From Loxodes magnus (lineage: Eukaryota; Ciliophora; Karyorelictea; Loxodida; Loxodidae), in assembly GCA_946699065.1 (NCBI GenBank), contig CAMPDV010001068.1, positions 82,459 through 146,458 of the forward strand: a DNA stretch of 64,000 nucleotides, given 5' to 3'. The translations under genes and the position numbers were made by a program. The notes beneath the pieces are model-generated. The model was not told where the DNA came from and ran no database searches. It saw only the letters and a list, made by a program, of their open reading frames with translations. Below are positions 46,523 through 59,299 of this stretch, in pieces (position 1 is the first letter of the stretch; each line of letters starts with the position of its first letter).

Positions 46523-47480
46523 TAATATAGAAAAATTTATATGATAGCTTTTATATTTTATGTTATTTAAGAAAAATATTGGACTGATATTAAATTTATT
46601 TAAATAGTAAATAATGTAATAGGCTTTATTACTATCTAAACTTATAAATTTATATAATTAAATTTACAATTTAATATATAATTATTTATTTACTTAATTA
46701 CTAATACGCATCAATTATTCATTAAGTTTTGTTTAGTTATGCTAATAAAACTAAGATCTATAAATTCCTTCTTTTACCCTGTTAATAATAAAAATAAATA
46801 TATTTTATTATTAATCTATTAATTAATTTTCTTTAATCTAAATTTTTTAATTTAAATATTAGTAGTTAATTTAAATACTATCTCTTTTTTATAATTTTCA
46901 ATTTTATAAATAAAATACTTGCCACTATTTAGATAGTTTCAAATTTAATTTTAAAGATACTATATTATAATATCAATTAATATGTCTTTACTATATTTCC
47001 TTATAGGTTATAAAACTTTATTTACATTTCGATCATCAGCCTATTTTATTTGTAGCTCTTGCTTTTTTTCTTTTACAGCTTCATTTTTGTCAAAATAATT
47101 CTATCATTGTAGTATTTTGTTAATTTTATTTAAGATAAATATGTATTTTCTTACTTATTAATGAACAAATTAAATATTATTAAAGCATATTCCATATTAT
47201 TTAAAATAAAATGCAAGACAATAAAGATGATTTATCGTATATATACTCCTTTGTCTGTAAAATTATCTAATACTGCTTAATTTTATTAAATTGTATAGCT
47301 AGGAAAGTTAATAATTTATACTAGTTTTTATTAAATTTAACTAAGCTTTATCTTTATTTAAAATTATCAAATATCATCAATTTATAAAGTATTAAAGCTG
47401 ATTAGCATACTATCTTGTCATTATATTACTAAATTTAAATTAAATAATCAAATCATTATATTAAGATTAAAAATGCTGGA
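46523..47480. other. AT-rich stretch without a recognisable gene
   Basis: Nothing identifiable on either strand. Confidence 0.35.
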
Positions 47481-47499
47481 ATGTTGAACCTTAGGAAAG

Positions 47500-48300
47500 A
47501 TTTCTTTGCCGCTCCAAAGAAATAGGAGCTGGGTGCCAAGTGACACTACTAGAAATTGAGCAGATCAAGAATAAATAACTTATTTTGTGATTTTAATTTC
47601 GGAGGAAAAACCGAGGAAGCAGATAAAATATGTACTTTATCAGAAATTCTGTAATTCTGTTCAACTGAAGAGATCAGCTTGAAACAGCATAGAAAGGAAG
47701 TCTTTAGCTTACATATTTAGGTTAAGAAACATAGAAAAGAGAAAATTAAACACTTAGTGTAGATTAATAACAGAATATAAGATACAATTAGCATTAGACT
47801 TGATAAATATGAAAAAGAACTTAGAATCATTTGGAACTATTAATAGACTAAATAAGTTAGACGTATTTCTAATTATAGTAGATTTAGACTTAAAATTAAC
47901 ATACTCAAAGCCTTCTAAAGAGCTAGAAAAGTTAGCAGATCCCCTAAATCAGTATTATGAATATTAAAAATGAAGAGAATAATTAGTAGATATGTTATCT
48001 AATAAAAATTGAAACCTAGAAAAAGAGATACTATTTCTGTAAAAACTATTAACACCTGTTCATATACTGTAGACAATTAAAAAAATTCAAAAAATAATAA
48101 CGAAGCAGAAAGATAAAGAGAATTCAAAGACTATGATGTAATCAAGATGGGAGAAACTACAAGAGAAAACTTGCTGTAAGGTATTCAGAAATGGAGCTAT
48201 AAGAAGAGAAAATAAAGAATTTAAGCATAAAATAGTTAAATTTTATGAGCGGAAGAATTATGACGCTGATGATAAACAATCTTAATTAAATAACTTTTAA
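47500..48300 (+). mobile_element. Decayed LINE ORF1-type copy
   Basis: A G+C-richer leader (47,480-47,650) is followed by Lys/Arg-rich coding-like sequence with a degenerate knuckle RYYFCKNYQHLFIYC (first Cys lost) at about 48,015-48,060. The basic C-terminal region typical of the family follows. Several frame changes are needed to follow it. Confidence 0.35.
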
Positions 48301-49009
48301 AATAAAAATAATAATTAAAAAACTAAAATATTTTATCTATGAAGTAATTAGAAAAAATAAATAAAATCTTTATTTTTTACAAAAATAATTTAGAATTATC
48401 AACTGATATAGACATAATTATCCTACTAGTAAAAAGAAAAGCTTTGATAATATAAAAAGGTAAATAAATTGATTTAGAAGATATCTTTCTAGACTAATTT
48501 TAAGATATTTGAATATTTTATATAAATAATATTGTAATTTAGACAAAAAGATAAACTATTATTTTAAAAATTTAACTGGATTTTAGAATAATAAATACAA
48601 TATACTTAAAATATATTAACACTTTTTATTTAATTAAATCTATTATTAATTAAAATAATTAATATAAAAAAGATATTTATTAAACTAATTCTAAAATAAT
48701 CTTTATAAATAATATAATTTTATTGTAAATTTATTTAATTAAAATAGAATAAACTAATTAATTTGTTAGATTTAATTAAAATTTACTATTATCATATTGA
48801 ATGGCTAATTTTAAAATATTACTATTAGATCATTATTGTTTATATATTTGTACCTAGTTTAAAAAATATAATTTTAATTTATTAAATAAGAATTAAATTA
48901 AATTATTTAACTAAAGGAAAATTACTATGTTATCAGTATATAATTTAATTTAAATAATTAATTAATAAATAAAAAATTATTATCTTAATTATTATATATC
49001 ATTTAATTT
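48301..49009. other. AT-rich stretch without a recognisable gene
   Basis: Nothing identifiable. Confidence 0.35.
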
Positions 49010-49310
49010 AAATACGATGGACCTTATCTTTTAAGGTCGAGAAGAATTCCCCAGAAAGGAACTGACTGTGAAGCAACCTTTTCTAAATGTAGGAACTGAC
49101 TAATCTCTTCATCATGGGTTCGAAATATACCTGTAATCACCTGTTAACGTCCTATGCTTTGGAGATTTTGAACCGCAACCTTGCCCGCAAATAAAAGAGA
49201 TAGTGCTTTGAGAATATTGGAGATTAAAGAGACTTATAAATTGACTTTTTTAAAGAGATGCGCCCTATTGAAGGGCTATTCTCTCTATAATAAGATTTTT
49301 TTTATAAGAG
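49010..49310. other. G+C-richer island with hairpins, nature unknown
   Basis: It contains GACCTTATCTTTTAAGGTC (7-bp stem), a GGTTCGAAATATACC string resembling a Pol III B box, and GCCCTATTGAAGGGC followed by a T-rich run. It could be an RNA gene, a tRNA-derived SINE or the leader of the ORF1-like copy that follows. There is no second copy in the window. Confidence 0.3.
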
Positions 49311-49319
49311 TCTGAATAT

Positions 49320-49862
49320 TGGAAGAAGATTAAATAAAGTAAAAAGAAGAAGTTGAGAATCATTGAAGATCAAGATTCTCACTCCAGCGAATAATATAGA
49401 AATATCACAGGATAAAAAAATGATAAGAGAAAGAATTCAACAATGAAAAAACATCTGAATATCTCAAGAACAAAAATAAAAAAATCATAGTGAGATAAGA
49501 CTGATTTAATACATAAATCGAATGAAGACTGAAATAATTTCTATAAAAATCCTTATAGTGTGATTTATTTCAAAGGAAATAGATCAAGAAATGGAAAAGC
49601 ATAAATAAACCAAAAGAAATTATAAAATTTTGCAACATTTACAAAAGTCGATACACCTATGAAAGAAATTATGAAAGAAATGAGCACAGTAAGAGAAAAA
49701 AGAAAAGCAATTTGATGATCGATCTGACACAAGGTAGCGACTTTCTTCCCCCAAGTGATAGAAATATCTGATGTAAAAAGAAAGAATAACTGAACTGGAG
49801 CTTGAATAGTAATGGAAAAAGGAAATCCCTAAAAATTTTCCAAAATTATAGTCATAAAGCAA
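49320..49862 (+). mobile_element. Possible LINE ORF1-type copy, strongly decayed
   Basis: Lys/Glu/Asn-rich coding-like sequence. Near 49,620 a frame reads KFCNIYKSRYTYERN, where the equivalent copies have the zinc knuckle and basic tail. Ligands are mostly lost. Assignment rests on position after a G+C-rich leader and on composition. Confidence 0.25.
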
Positions 49863-51449
49863 ACTTTATTTGAATTTAATTAACTTAATAAATTAGTTAA
49901 TTGGACTTAAAAATAATTATGAGAAATTTTAATTTGTTTCCTAAAGGCATTTATAAACTGTTTTATACGATCTGTAGATTTTTCTGACTACTTTAAAAAT
50001 TTAATTGTCTTTCTTTCTACGAAATTTATCATTATTTCATTTATTTTCTATATACTCTTTGCCATTTTTTTTTTTTATTCTTGAGACTTATTTAAAATTA
50101 ATATATAGTTTCTCTTTTTCTCCTTTAACATTTTTTAAGTATTTTTCTTTAGTCTGTCTTGCTGATTCTAATCATTTATTCAATTCTATTTTGGAAATAA
50201 AAAATTTTAAAATTTTTGGCAGGGATATTTTTATAAGTTAAAAAAAATTCTCTTTTGGATTTATATTTTATTATATTTATCACCTCTATTTGCATCCCCC
50301 AATCTCAATAACATTAGCAATCAGATTAAGTTATCATTCATTTCTATTTTTTTATTATTCATTCAATTTTTTTCTCATTATTTTTTATATACTAATTTAA
50401 AATTGTTTACATATTATTTATTTTAATTTTATGCTTCTTAAGTCTCTTTATTTCATCTTTTAAGTTTTAATTCCTTAAAATTATTTTCTCTTAATTTATT
50501 TATTCAGTTGTGAACAATTCAGTGACTTTATTTCTTTTCTATATTTGGCTTATTTTATTGAGTTTTCTTTAGAGATAAGAATCAAAATTAGTGTGAGACC
50601 TTCATCTACATTTTTTTATCTTCTCACTATATTTAGTTGCTATAAAATTCTGCTTTTGCAAAAATTAAAAAAATTAAGGATATTTTATAGCATTTATTAG
50701 TATATTTGTTAGTATTTTAAGAATAAATTATATAGAATAAGCTTAAATTATAAATCTTAAAAATAGTAAATGAATTAATAACTAAGAAAATTCTAGATTG
50801 TAAATTAGTTTAAGATAATATAATAATTATCAGCCATAATTTTATTTATATTTAATATTCTAGTTTAAAATATTTTCTTTTATTAATTATAAAAATGCAT
50901 CTTTTTATTTAACTGGATTTATTCCCTAAAATTTCAAAAATTAAATTAATCTTAAAAATAATTTTTGATTTATTTAGAGATTTTCAATCCCGTTCAAATC
51001 AAAATTTATATTCTAAAGATATGATAAAAATGTTTAATATTTTTCAAACATTTTTCTTTGTTTATTAATACATTTTCAGATCATTATAGTAAAGTTTTTC
51101 TAAATTCATCCTGATAATTTTTATTTTTTATTTTTTAATTACTTTTTCCGGTTATTTTTCATTTCTAATTTTTAATTAAAACTTTTATAAATTAATTAAG
51201 ATAGTGTGAAACCACCATTGTTTGGTTCACCTCGAAAAAATAAATAAGCCAAATTTAATTATTAATAATAGGTTAGAAATGTTGCTAGCTTCATCTGGTC
51301 TCTTTGATTATTTTATTCTTCTATCCGTTTTTATAATCAAAATTGATTGAATTCACTCTTCAAATTCTTGTAATCCTTCCAAAGACCAGAGTTAGAGAGC
51401 ATTCCAATATTTGTGTCAAATGATCCAATTAGGTTAAATTATTTTAAAT
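49863..51449. other. T-rich stretch without a recognisable gene
   Basis: Long pyrimidine-rich plus strand. The 78-residue plus-strand frame at 50,005-50,241 is a low-complexity Phe/Ser/Leu run with no domain. Confidence 0.35.
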
Positions 51450-51708
51450 AATAGCTATTTGTGATCTCAGTCGCAACTTTGCTGCTTTCTAAACTCCTGA
51501 TCAGAATAGCGATATGTAAAATCAGGATAACTCTGAGATCTGGATTTCGGTTCCCTCTAATCGACTTCTTGTACCGATAGAGAGAACCCTCGAACAAGTA
51601 AGGCATATCACTCAATGGGCCCATCCTTACTTGTTTGTGGTGGCATCTATTGCAAGAGTACTTTCAGTGCAGATATGACTGAACCGGATTGCCTATTCGA
51701 TCGAACAA
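51450..51708 (+). mobile_element. LINE 3'-end fragment with strong hairpin
   Basis: It shares with 44,140-44,366 the GAGAACCCTC block and downstream conserved blocks (GTGGCATCTATTGCAAGAGTA, GACTGAACCGGATTGCC). Its hairpin pairs ACAAGTAAGG (51,594-51,603) with CCTTACTTGT (51,625-51,634) perfectly. Confidence 0.55.
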
Positions 51709-52084
51709 AAAACCAGAATCCATTTTAAAAATGAATATGAAATATTTATAAAATATTTCATCGAGATCTATAATAGGATTATATCTTCTTTTTTTCTATT
51801 TGCATTTAATCAAATTTTCGAATCACTTTCATTAAACAGATTATTTATCTTATTTTATTATAAATTTGGTATTCAATTTCTAAAGCTAGATGTTAGATTG
51901 AGCGTTATGATTTTAGAGTAATCTTCAAAGACATAAAAATCTATTTCTTAAGAAATGAGTTGCAAGTCAATTTCTTCCTTTTTGTTAAATTTTTTTTTGT
52001 TATTCTTCTTTAAATGCTTGGTTTCTTCGTGTTAACTTCATAATTATTTAGATAGCGTTCATAATATAAAATTACATATCTCTA

Positions 52085-52790
52085 AAAGGGTTATCTGGTT
52101 ACGAAGGAGAAAACGAGAAGAAGAAAGAAAGCATCTCACTTGTTAGTCCCCTTCAAAAGCCATAAAAAAACAAACAATTTTCTGGATAAATAAAGAAATA
52201 ATATTAAATAATAAAAAACTATATAAAACCCAAAAAATAAGACAGTTTAAAACTTAGAATAAAGATTATTACCAGGTTGAGTACAATGAAGATTGGGATG
52301 TCCCATATTATGTAGAAGAATTACGTAAGATTATAGGAGTTCTATGATACGAAAAGCAACTGCTAAGAGAACGAGCGGATTCAATTTCTTCAAAGAACCG
52401 ATTGAATTTAAAGAAGTGTAGGCGTCAATTTACTACCTTAAAGAAGAATTGATAAAACTAAAAGCATCTAAAATTGAATTACCAGGAGTAACAGCCGAAT
52501 TCAAGCCTAAAATACGAGAAGTGGAAATGAATTAACAATCTAAAGTGTAGGTATCCTTTCCATGCTGCACAAAATCTAAAATAACTATAGTAAAACAACC
52601 AAGAAAAAAGATTACTACTTAGGTTCAATCTATCATTTTCTAAAATGATGTTAAGAATTTTAAAATTTGTAAAAATAAAAATCAAGAAAATTACGAAAGA
52701 ACTGACACATCTATATTATTCAAAAGGGAATTTATATATAAAAATTTAATAAAAATGCTATAAACTAAAGAGAAACATTCCTTTTAATAA
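52085..52790 (+). mobile_element. Probable LINE ORF1-type copy, decayed
   Basis: After a G+C-richer leader, one frame reads YYQVEYNEDWDVPYYVEELR and then KIIGVLWYEKQLLRERADSI, a coiled-coil-like region in the place where ORF1 has its coiled coil. Further frames are Lys-rich, with scattered Cys but no complete knuckle. No host family was recognised. Confidence 0.35.
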
Positions 52791-54198
52791 ATTACAAACA
52801 GATTTCTCTCAGCTCTTTAGCATAAATGATAAATTAAAATTATCATTTAATTTAATTTAGATAGCTTCTAATACTCAAATTTTAAATTAAAAATTTCTAA
52901 TATTTGAAATGCTAAATTGACTTGACATCGTCACGAGATTTTTCTTCCGAAGTAGAAGATGTTTTACAAATGGACTTTTCATATTGACACTTTTTTATTC
53001 ATTTTGCTCTAATTTATTTGTAATTTAAAGAATTTTTTTCGTAATCTAAAAATATCTTTTTAATGTTTTTATCAATTTTAAAAAAGGGATTCATTCCGAT
53101 AATTTTATTAATTATTATTCTAAAGACAGATATTCTTAGCTATTACAATGCTTATCGTAAAATTAATGAAAGTAAACTTAGTTATAAAGGAACTATAATA
53201 TTATGATGTAATTAATGCCTTTTATATCTCAAGGATTGGTGCAACTAAATTAAGAATAGACTGATTATACCTCTAAACCTTAGGGAAATTTCTTGTTGGA
53301 TCTAATATCTTTAATTTATTTATCCGTACTATTTCTGGTCTTAGTTGAAGCTTGAAATATATGAATATGGAATGTATATTAGATACTCATATTATCTCTT
53401 TTTAACAGAAATAGATCAGAATGTTGACCTATCTATATCAATTAATAAGTTTTTCAGATTAAACTGTACAAAATAATTTTACCGGTCTCAAGTTTTACAA
53501 GCTAATTTAAATTAAAATTAAGTTAATGTTCAGTACAATTACTAAAAAATAATATTTAAAATAAATAATAAACTAAAAACAATGAAATAATTATAAATAT
53601 CATAATTTAGCTTTAGCATTCAATTATAAAATCATTATAAATGTTCTATTATTGACTCTATTACAACTTGCTTAAAAGTTAATTAAAAAAAGTTAGAAAA
53701 ATAAAATAAATCTAACAATTCTTATATCGTATTTTAGATAATTTTAATCCTTTTATCAATTCTTAAAATAGTAATAAAAGTCATTTTACATTAGTTAATA
53801 TCTTCTTATATTATTGAAGAAATTTACTTTCATGAATCGAATTTTAAGAATAAAATGATTTTACATTAAACTGAAATTGTCTAAAAGAACAGATGATAAA
53901 ACTTTCTATTTGAATAAATATTCATACATTATAACCTTAAAGCATATCTAGACATAAAATTAAACAGAATAGCAATATACCTAATTAAAATTATAATGTA
54001 AATAGATAGTTTACATTTTTTAGATCATACAATATTTTATATAAAAAACTAACAATAAAAGTAAAATAGTATTATAAAAATATTTGAGAATAAATAAATT
54101 TGAAGAATTTCGAGTTAAAAATGCAAATAATTAAATAAATAAAAAATAAATATTTAATATTTTAAAATCTTGATTCTTTTATAAAATATTCAGTTTCT
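52791..54198. other. AT-rich stretch without a recognisable gene
   Basis: Nothing identifiable; downstream flank of kinase-kelch gene 3. Confidence 0.35.
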
Positions 54199-54226
54199 TA
54201 ATTTAATTTAATTTAATTTAATTTAA
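54199..54226. repeat. (ATTTA)n simple repeat
   Basis: Five to six uninterrupted TAATT/ATTTA pentamers just downstream of kinase-kelch gene 3. Confidence 0.8.
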
Positions 54227-54319
54227 ATTAATGAATATTTTTATTTTCTAAAACTCAAATTAAATCCTTAACTTCGAACAAATAAATATTTATTTTATTT
54301 AAAGATTTTAGTTTCTAAA

Positions 54320-56314
54320 TTAAAATTTATAAAGTTATTACTACTTCTACTCTTCAATCTTCTATTATCTAATCTTTCTAGTCAAATTTTATAGTTATTC
54401 TTAAATTTATTCATAAGTTAATTGTATCTTACTTTCATATATGGTTTCCCAACAATCCTTTTGAATATCATAGCAATAAACTTTTTTGGCGTCAAATACA
54501 TATATTTTTTAATCCTCTATTATTGGATTCTAATTGCAAGGTTATCCGGGATAACTTTGCTCACATATCTTTTCGTATTTTGCTTCCTCTTACTCCCATT
54601 TGAAATTATAAAATCCATCAATATATTCTCCAAACATATAAATCTTATTATTCTCATCTTTTACTAAACTTAATGAAGATCCGTTTGGAATATAATCATC
54701 AATTATTTCTCAAATTTCAATTTCTAAATCATATCTCTAACCTAATACTTATTCTTATTCTTCACTGTCTATTCCCCCTAAAACGAAAATATTTTAATCT
54801 ATTAAAATGCTTCCAAAGTTTATATTATTGAATATTATTTCCTAAAATTTTACGAATTTATCTTCATTTACATTATAATATTCACTTGCTTTATCCTATT
54901 AAGTTGGATTATTTCCTGAAAATATATAAATTAATTCGTTTTTTTCTACATTTCTAGGAATTATTCCGGGATTGCTTCTAGGATAAAGTATCTATTTAGT
55001 CTTAATAACTTGAAAATTATTTCTATCAATAATTTGAAAGTTTTATGAGCAGTTTCCGTCAAATTTTCCTCCTGCAACGTAGATTGAATTTTCATTATAA
55101 TAGACAGAAGTTTCTTCATCCATCAAGATAGAACTATTTAATAATTTCTCTTCTTTAAAATTAACTCCAGTCATAGATATTACTGTATTTGCGTCCTTTA
55201 AAAATGTACAGAAAGGGTATTAAATATTATTAGAAAATTATAAGTTATTTTGGAATTTTTGTTCTTTAGTTATATTTTCGCTTTGTTCTGAATTGAATTA
55301 ATAAATGTAAGTGCTTTTTATATTATTTGATGGTAAATATGAGGAGCTAGTATCTTAAAATTAATTTTCAAAATTTTATATTATTTATTCAATTGTTATT
55401 CTAAACTATTGAATGCTTGGTCTTTATATCGGATCTTAATTAAAGCATGCTTCTAAGAGTTATCTTAGTTAATTACTTTATTTAATTTAATTTCCTAGTT
55501 CTGGAGTATTTTATAAGTTTACCACTTAGTCATTAATTTGTTTTGCTTCGATATTATTAAATGGAGCATATTCGTTAAATATTTCTGTTGTAACGCACGC
55601 AAGCGATCAAATATCGCTTTAAGGATAAATTTTCCCCATAAAAACTTCGGGAGCCATTCATCGAGAAGTTCCTCTTGCTTAGGAAGTTTTAGATATCTCA
55701 CTATCACTTGCTAAACCTAAATCAGCTATCTTAGGAGCATCATTTTCATCTAGCAAAATATTTAAAGATTTTATATCTCTATGAATGAGGCCTACATTGT
55801 GAATGGCTTGTATTCCTTCAGCAATTTAACCGAGTAACTTTATTTTTTTTTCAAGTCTCTTTTTATTATTTTAGACATCTGGAAATAATTATTAATTTTT
55901 AATTAAGTTATACAAATTTCCTTTTTATTAGTAATTAGTATAGTGACAAAAGCGATAGTCACTTTCTACTCTAGTATCAATAGCAATTCCTATAATTCTT
56001 AAAATTCTATGGTGATTGACTGATAAAAGTTATTTACATTCATTATAGAAATTATTAATAAGATCTTGCTAAGTTTATCCTTTTCTTTGTGTCATTATTT
56101 TGAGTGCATAATCAAGATTATCTATTTATATAACATAGACTGCTCCAAAAGCTCCCTAGCCAATATTTTTAAGTTGTTTTAGATATTTATCATTTGGAAT
56201 TAGTTAATCATAATCTCATATTCTAATTGGTGATCTGATATCTTTTGAAGCTCCGTTTTTGTTTAATAATTCTAAAATATCATCTACTGTTAAATCTTTT
56301 TTCTTAGATTCCAT
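54320..56314 (-). CDS. TKL-like kinase with kelch-type repeats (kinase-kelch gene 3)
   Basis: ATG 56314, with start and C-terminal motifs in the same frame. The kinase keeps the Lys, [24 protein letters not shown] (Trp = TGA) and DIWSLAC; kelch-type repeats fill the C-terminal half. It is closest to gene 1 in the kinase and to gene 2 in the kelch half, which differ from each other there. This could reflect recombination between copies. The upstream glycine loop is altered: GKGGFGSVY of gene 1 corresponds to a stretch with N-I-G-x-G-A-F-G-A-V-Y character. The family C-terminus ends with YKF then TAA at 54,320, and no in-frame TGA occurs for at least 185 further codons, so the stop codon is uncertain. 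Confidence 0.7.
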
Positions 56315-56392
56315 TTATATTTATAAAATAAATAATTTAAAGTAATAATAATTAATAATCAACTAACTTAATTTATATAAAATAGCACCTAA

Positions 56393-57180
56393 GAAATAAT
56401 AGACCTCTATTAGCGAATATTTTAAAAATAAGAATAACTACCTAATTTAATCGAATAATCATCTTTATAAGACTAAGAATCATCTTACGTATCCATTGTA
56501 TCATCAGTGCAGCAAAGGATATCAAATATATAATATAAGCTAAAACAGCAAAGATTAAGAATAGAAAAATTATCAAAATGTTAGGTAAATTGATTTAATA
56601 ACCAGATCTATAATTTCCAGCAATACAAGATACTCTTGATAAGCTTTAAGAGTCAATAATAGCTAAATTTGAAGATATCGGCAAATAATTCAATGAAGTT
56701 CCTCAATTATTTTAATTTCAATTCTCTATATTCTAATATGAAATTAAAGAACTTTAAGTAAAGTAAGAATATTAACAGCTAGCAGTTTAAAAATTTCAAG
56801 ATTAGTAATTAAGCATTCCAATGGAAATCGAATCTGAATAATAATAAGAGATAAATAAGATAAATTACTATCGTAAAAAGATCAGGTGCCATATATGTCA
56901 GAAAAACCATTGCTGAAGATAGTGCTAAAAGAAAAATGAAATTGAAAGAACTAATAAGAAATAAATATTATACGAATTTTTCCGCATTTGGCCAAAGAGA
57001 ACAGGATAAATATATAGGAAAAAATTTTAAAACTCAAGACTTAAAGAATAAATCAACAAATGAAATAGAAACTAGATGAACAGATATATCCTCAAATATA
57101 TTTTCTTGTAAGATGTTTTAGATTGTACTTATCGATTTCTTTCATTTTACATTTTGAATTTTTAACAGACTAAATATTTT
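56393..57180 (+). mobile_element. LINE ORF1-type copy, decayed
   Basis: It begins IAPKKQQTSISEYFKNKNNY near 56,385, without an ATG. From about 56,805 a frame carries LSIPMEIESEQ, a zinc knuckle CHICQKNHCWRQC (C-x2-C-x3-H-x4-C) and the family C-terminus (FFRIWPKRTGQIYRKKF). Frame changes lie between the halves. It is just upstream of kinase-kelch gene 3 in divergent orientation. Confidence 0.5.
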
Positions 57181-58812
57181 AATAAATTAAATTTGATAAT
57201 TTAATTTAAATAAAAATAAACGAATTTAAACCTGCGCTTCACTACTATAATAGTTATTTAGAAGATATATTAATAAACTAATTAAAACTAATCTAATTAG
57301 ATTTTATAAAATGAATGTAAAAATAGATTCTTAGTTTATAGTTAAGAAGCAGATAACTATTAAAACAAATTTATTTATAATCTTAATTTATTAAATTATT
57401 ATTTTTAAATTTACTTTATTTTTATTTTATAGCTATATTTTTAAGACGTAAAAAGAGAATTAAATTGCTTATATATAAATTAAAAAAATCGATTAAAAGG
57501 ATAATTAGTAAAACTGAAGAAGGTATTAGAGAAATTAACTCAATATATCTTTTTCATTTTGATTTGTATTAATTTTATAAATAAAGTGTTATGTAGATAA
57601 TTTAATCATAACTAAATATTTTAGATCACCATATTGTCTATATATTTAACTTAACTCTAGGTAATCTTACTAAACTTATTAATAGTTAAAATTATTATAT
57701 TTCATTTTATTTATAAAATTTTTAATTGATCGGTTTTAGAAATGAGTTGGGCATTGTTTATATTAAATCAAAATTATAGTTAAAAAAAACTAAAATATTT
57801 ATGACGCTTTATGCCTTTTGATTTTATGATATAACTTTTTAAATATTTAAAACTTTTTTTAATACTTTAAATAAATTTCTAATATAATTTATTTTAATTA
57901 CGTTTATAGAATTCAAATCAACTAAATATAATATAAATATTGACAAATTAAAATTTAAAAAATTTTGCTTTACATTAACTTTCAAACAGTTTCAGCTCTC
58001 TATTTTTATTGAGAATGAAATTTTCGTCTAAATTTTTTTTCTGAAGACTATTACAATTCCTCCATATGGCTAAGGTCTCCTCTGTTTTCAATCATTTTTT
58101 GTACATTCTATTGTTATTTATAAAATATCTCGTTAATTCTCTTCAAATTCTTTAATCATATTTTTTTAATCCTTTCAAAAACAAAAATGTATTTTATTGG
58201 ATGTTGGAAAGATTTGTAACATCAGCACCTCTTTATTTATTGCTTCCGTTTTATTTGGAAGTATAAAGTTCTTAAATATTAAATTTTTTTTAATTTAAAT
58301 TCATTAAATTTTTAATTCATTACTTACTTGATTGGCTGTGTTAATATCTTAGTTACCTCAGTAATCATCAAAATTTACTCGATTTAGTAGATTAAAATAA
58401 TTATGCCAATTATTCGTTATGTTACAATTTTATTTGAACAAATTATTTTTCTTTAAATATATCATTTAACTGTTAAGTATTTTCATCAGTTACTTATTCT
58501 ATCTGAAAGATTTTATATCCATCTGCTTATTAAAAGCTTTCTTTATTTTGTCACATTTCATTCCTCCTTCAAGAATTAATTTTTCTATTTTATTATTAAA
58601 ATGCTATGCTAATTTCCTTATAGCATCTCTCCTTGATAAAGAAGATTCTGTAGCTTTTATTTTTTTTTCTAGTTAGGCTTTCTTTAAATCCTTTTATTTG
58701 CTAAGTTTTTAATGCTTTGATTTTTCCATTTTTCGATTTTCTTTTGAATAAACTAAATATTTATTTTTATTTCAAAAATATAAAATATAGCTATGAGGAA
58801 ATAAAATAATTA
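57181..58812. other. AT-rich stretch without a recognisable gene
   Basis: Nothing identifiable; 57,960-58,760 is T-rich with Lys-rich peptides possible on the minus strand. Confidence 0.35.
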
Positions 58813-59232
58813 AATAAATAAATAAAGATTATTATAGTTAAGCATCACTTCGTTGGAGTGCAGCTCTTTCAATATTAATATTTAATATTAAAAAATCTTC
58901 CCTTATTTCTTGCTAAATATCTAGCCGTCTTATGAGTCACATTAGCTTCTCCAAAAGGGGAATCTGCTTATTAAAGATTATTCTTGATTTTTTAACAAAT
59001 TTTACAATCTTCTTGTATAAAATTCAAATAAGAATTAGTAATTAAGAATATTAGATAATCCGTAAGTCAAACATTCATTCTGTTAGTGAGAATCCTCGGA
59101 CAAGTTAGGCTTGTCTCTTCCGAGCTTGTCCACCTTTCCTCGTGGTGGCATCTAGAAAGAGATTACTTGCAATGCAATATGCACTGCACCAGTTTACCTG
59201 CTATTTCTCCAGACCATGGCCAAAATTCATAT
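58813..59232 (+). mobile_element. Compact LINE derivative joining both ends (~420 bp)
   Basis: The left end matches 44,432 onwards (GTGCAGCTCTTTCAATATTAATATT, then TTCTCCAAAAGGGGAATCTGC). The right end matches 46,300-46,520 (ATCCTCGGACAAGTTAGGC, TTCCGAGC, GGTGGCATCTAG, CACTGCACCAG, CCATGGCC). The junction is near 58,985, where both ends of the long copy carry a TTGAGGCT-like string, so recombination at that short repeat may have made it. It has no coding region. Confidence 0.65.
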
Positions 59233-59299
59233 TATTTTTATATAATATTTCAGAATTAAATTTATTATTATTATAAACAAAACAAGTACTTAATTTTAC

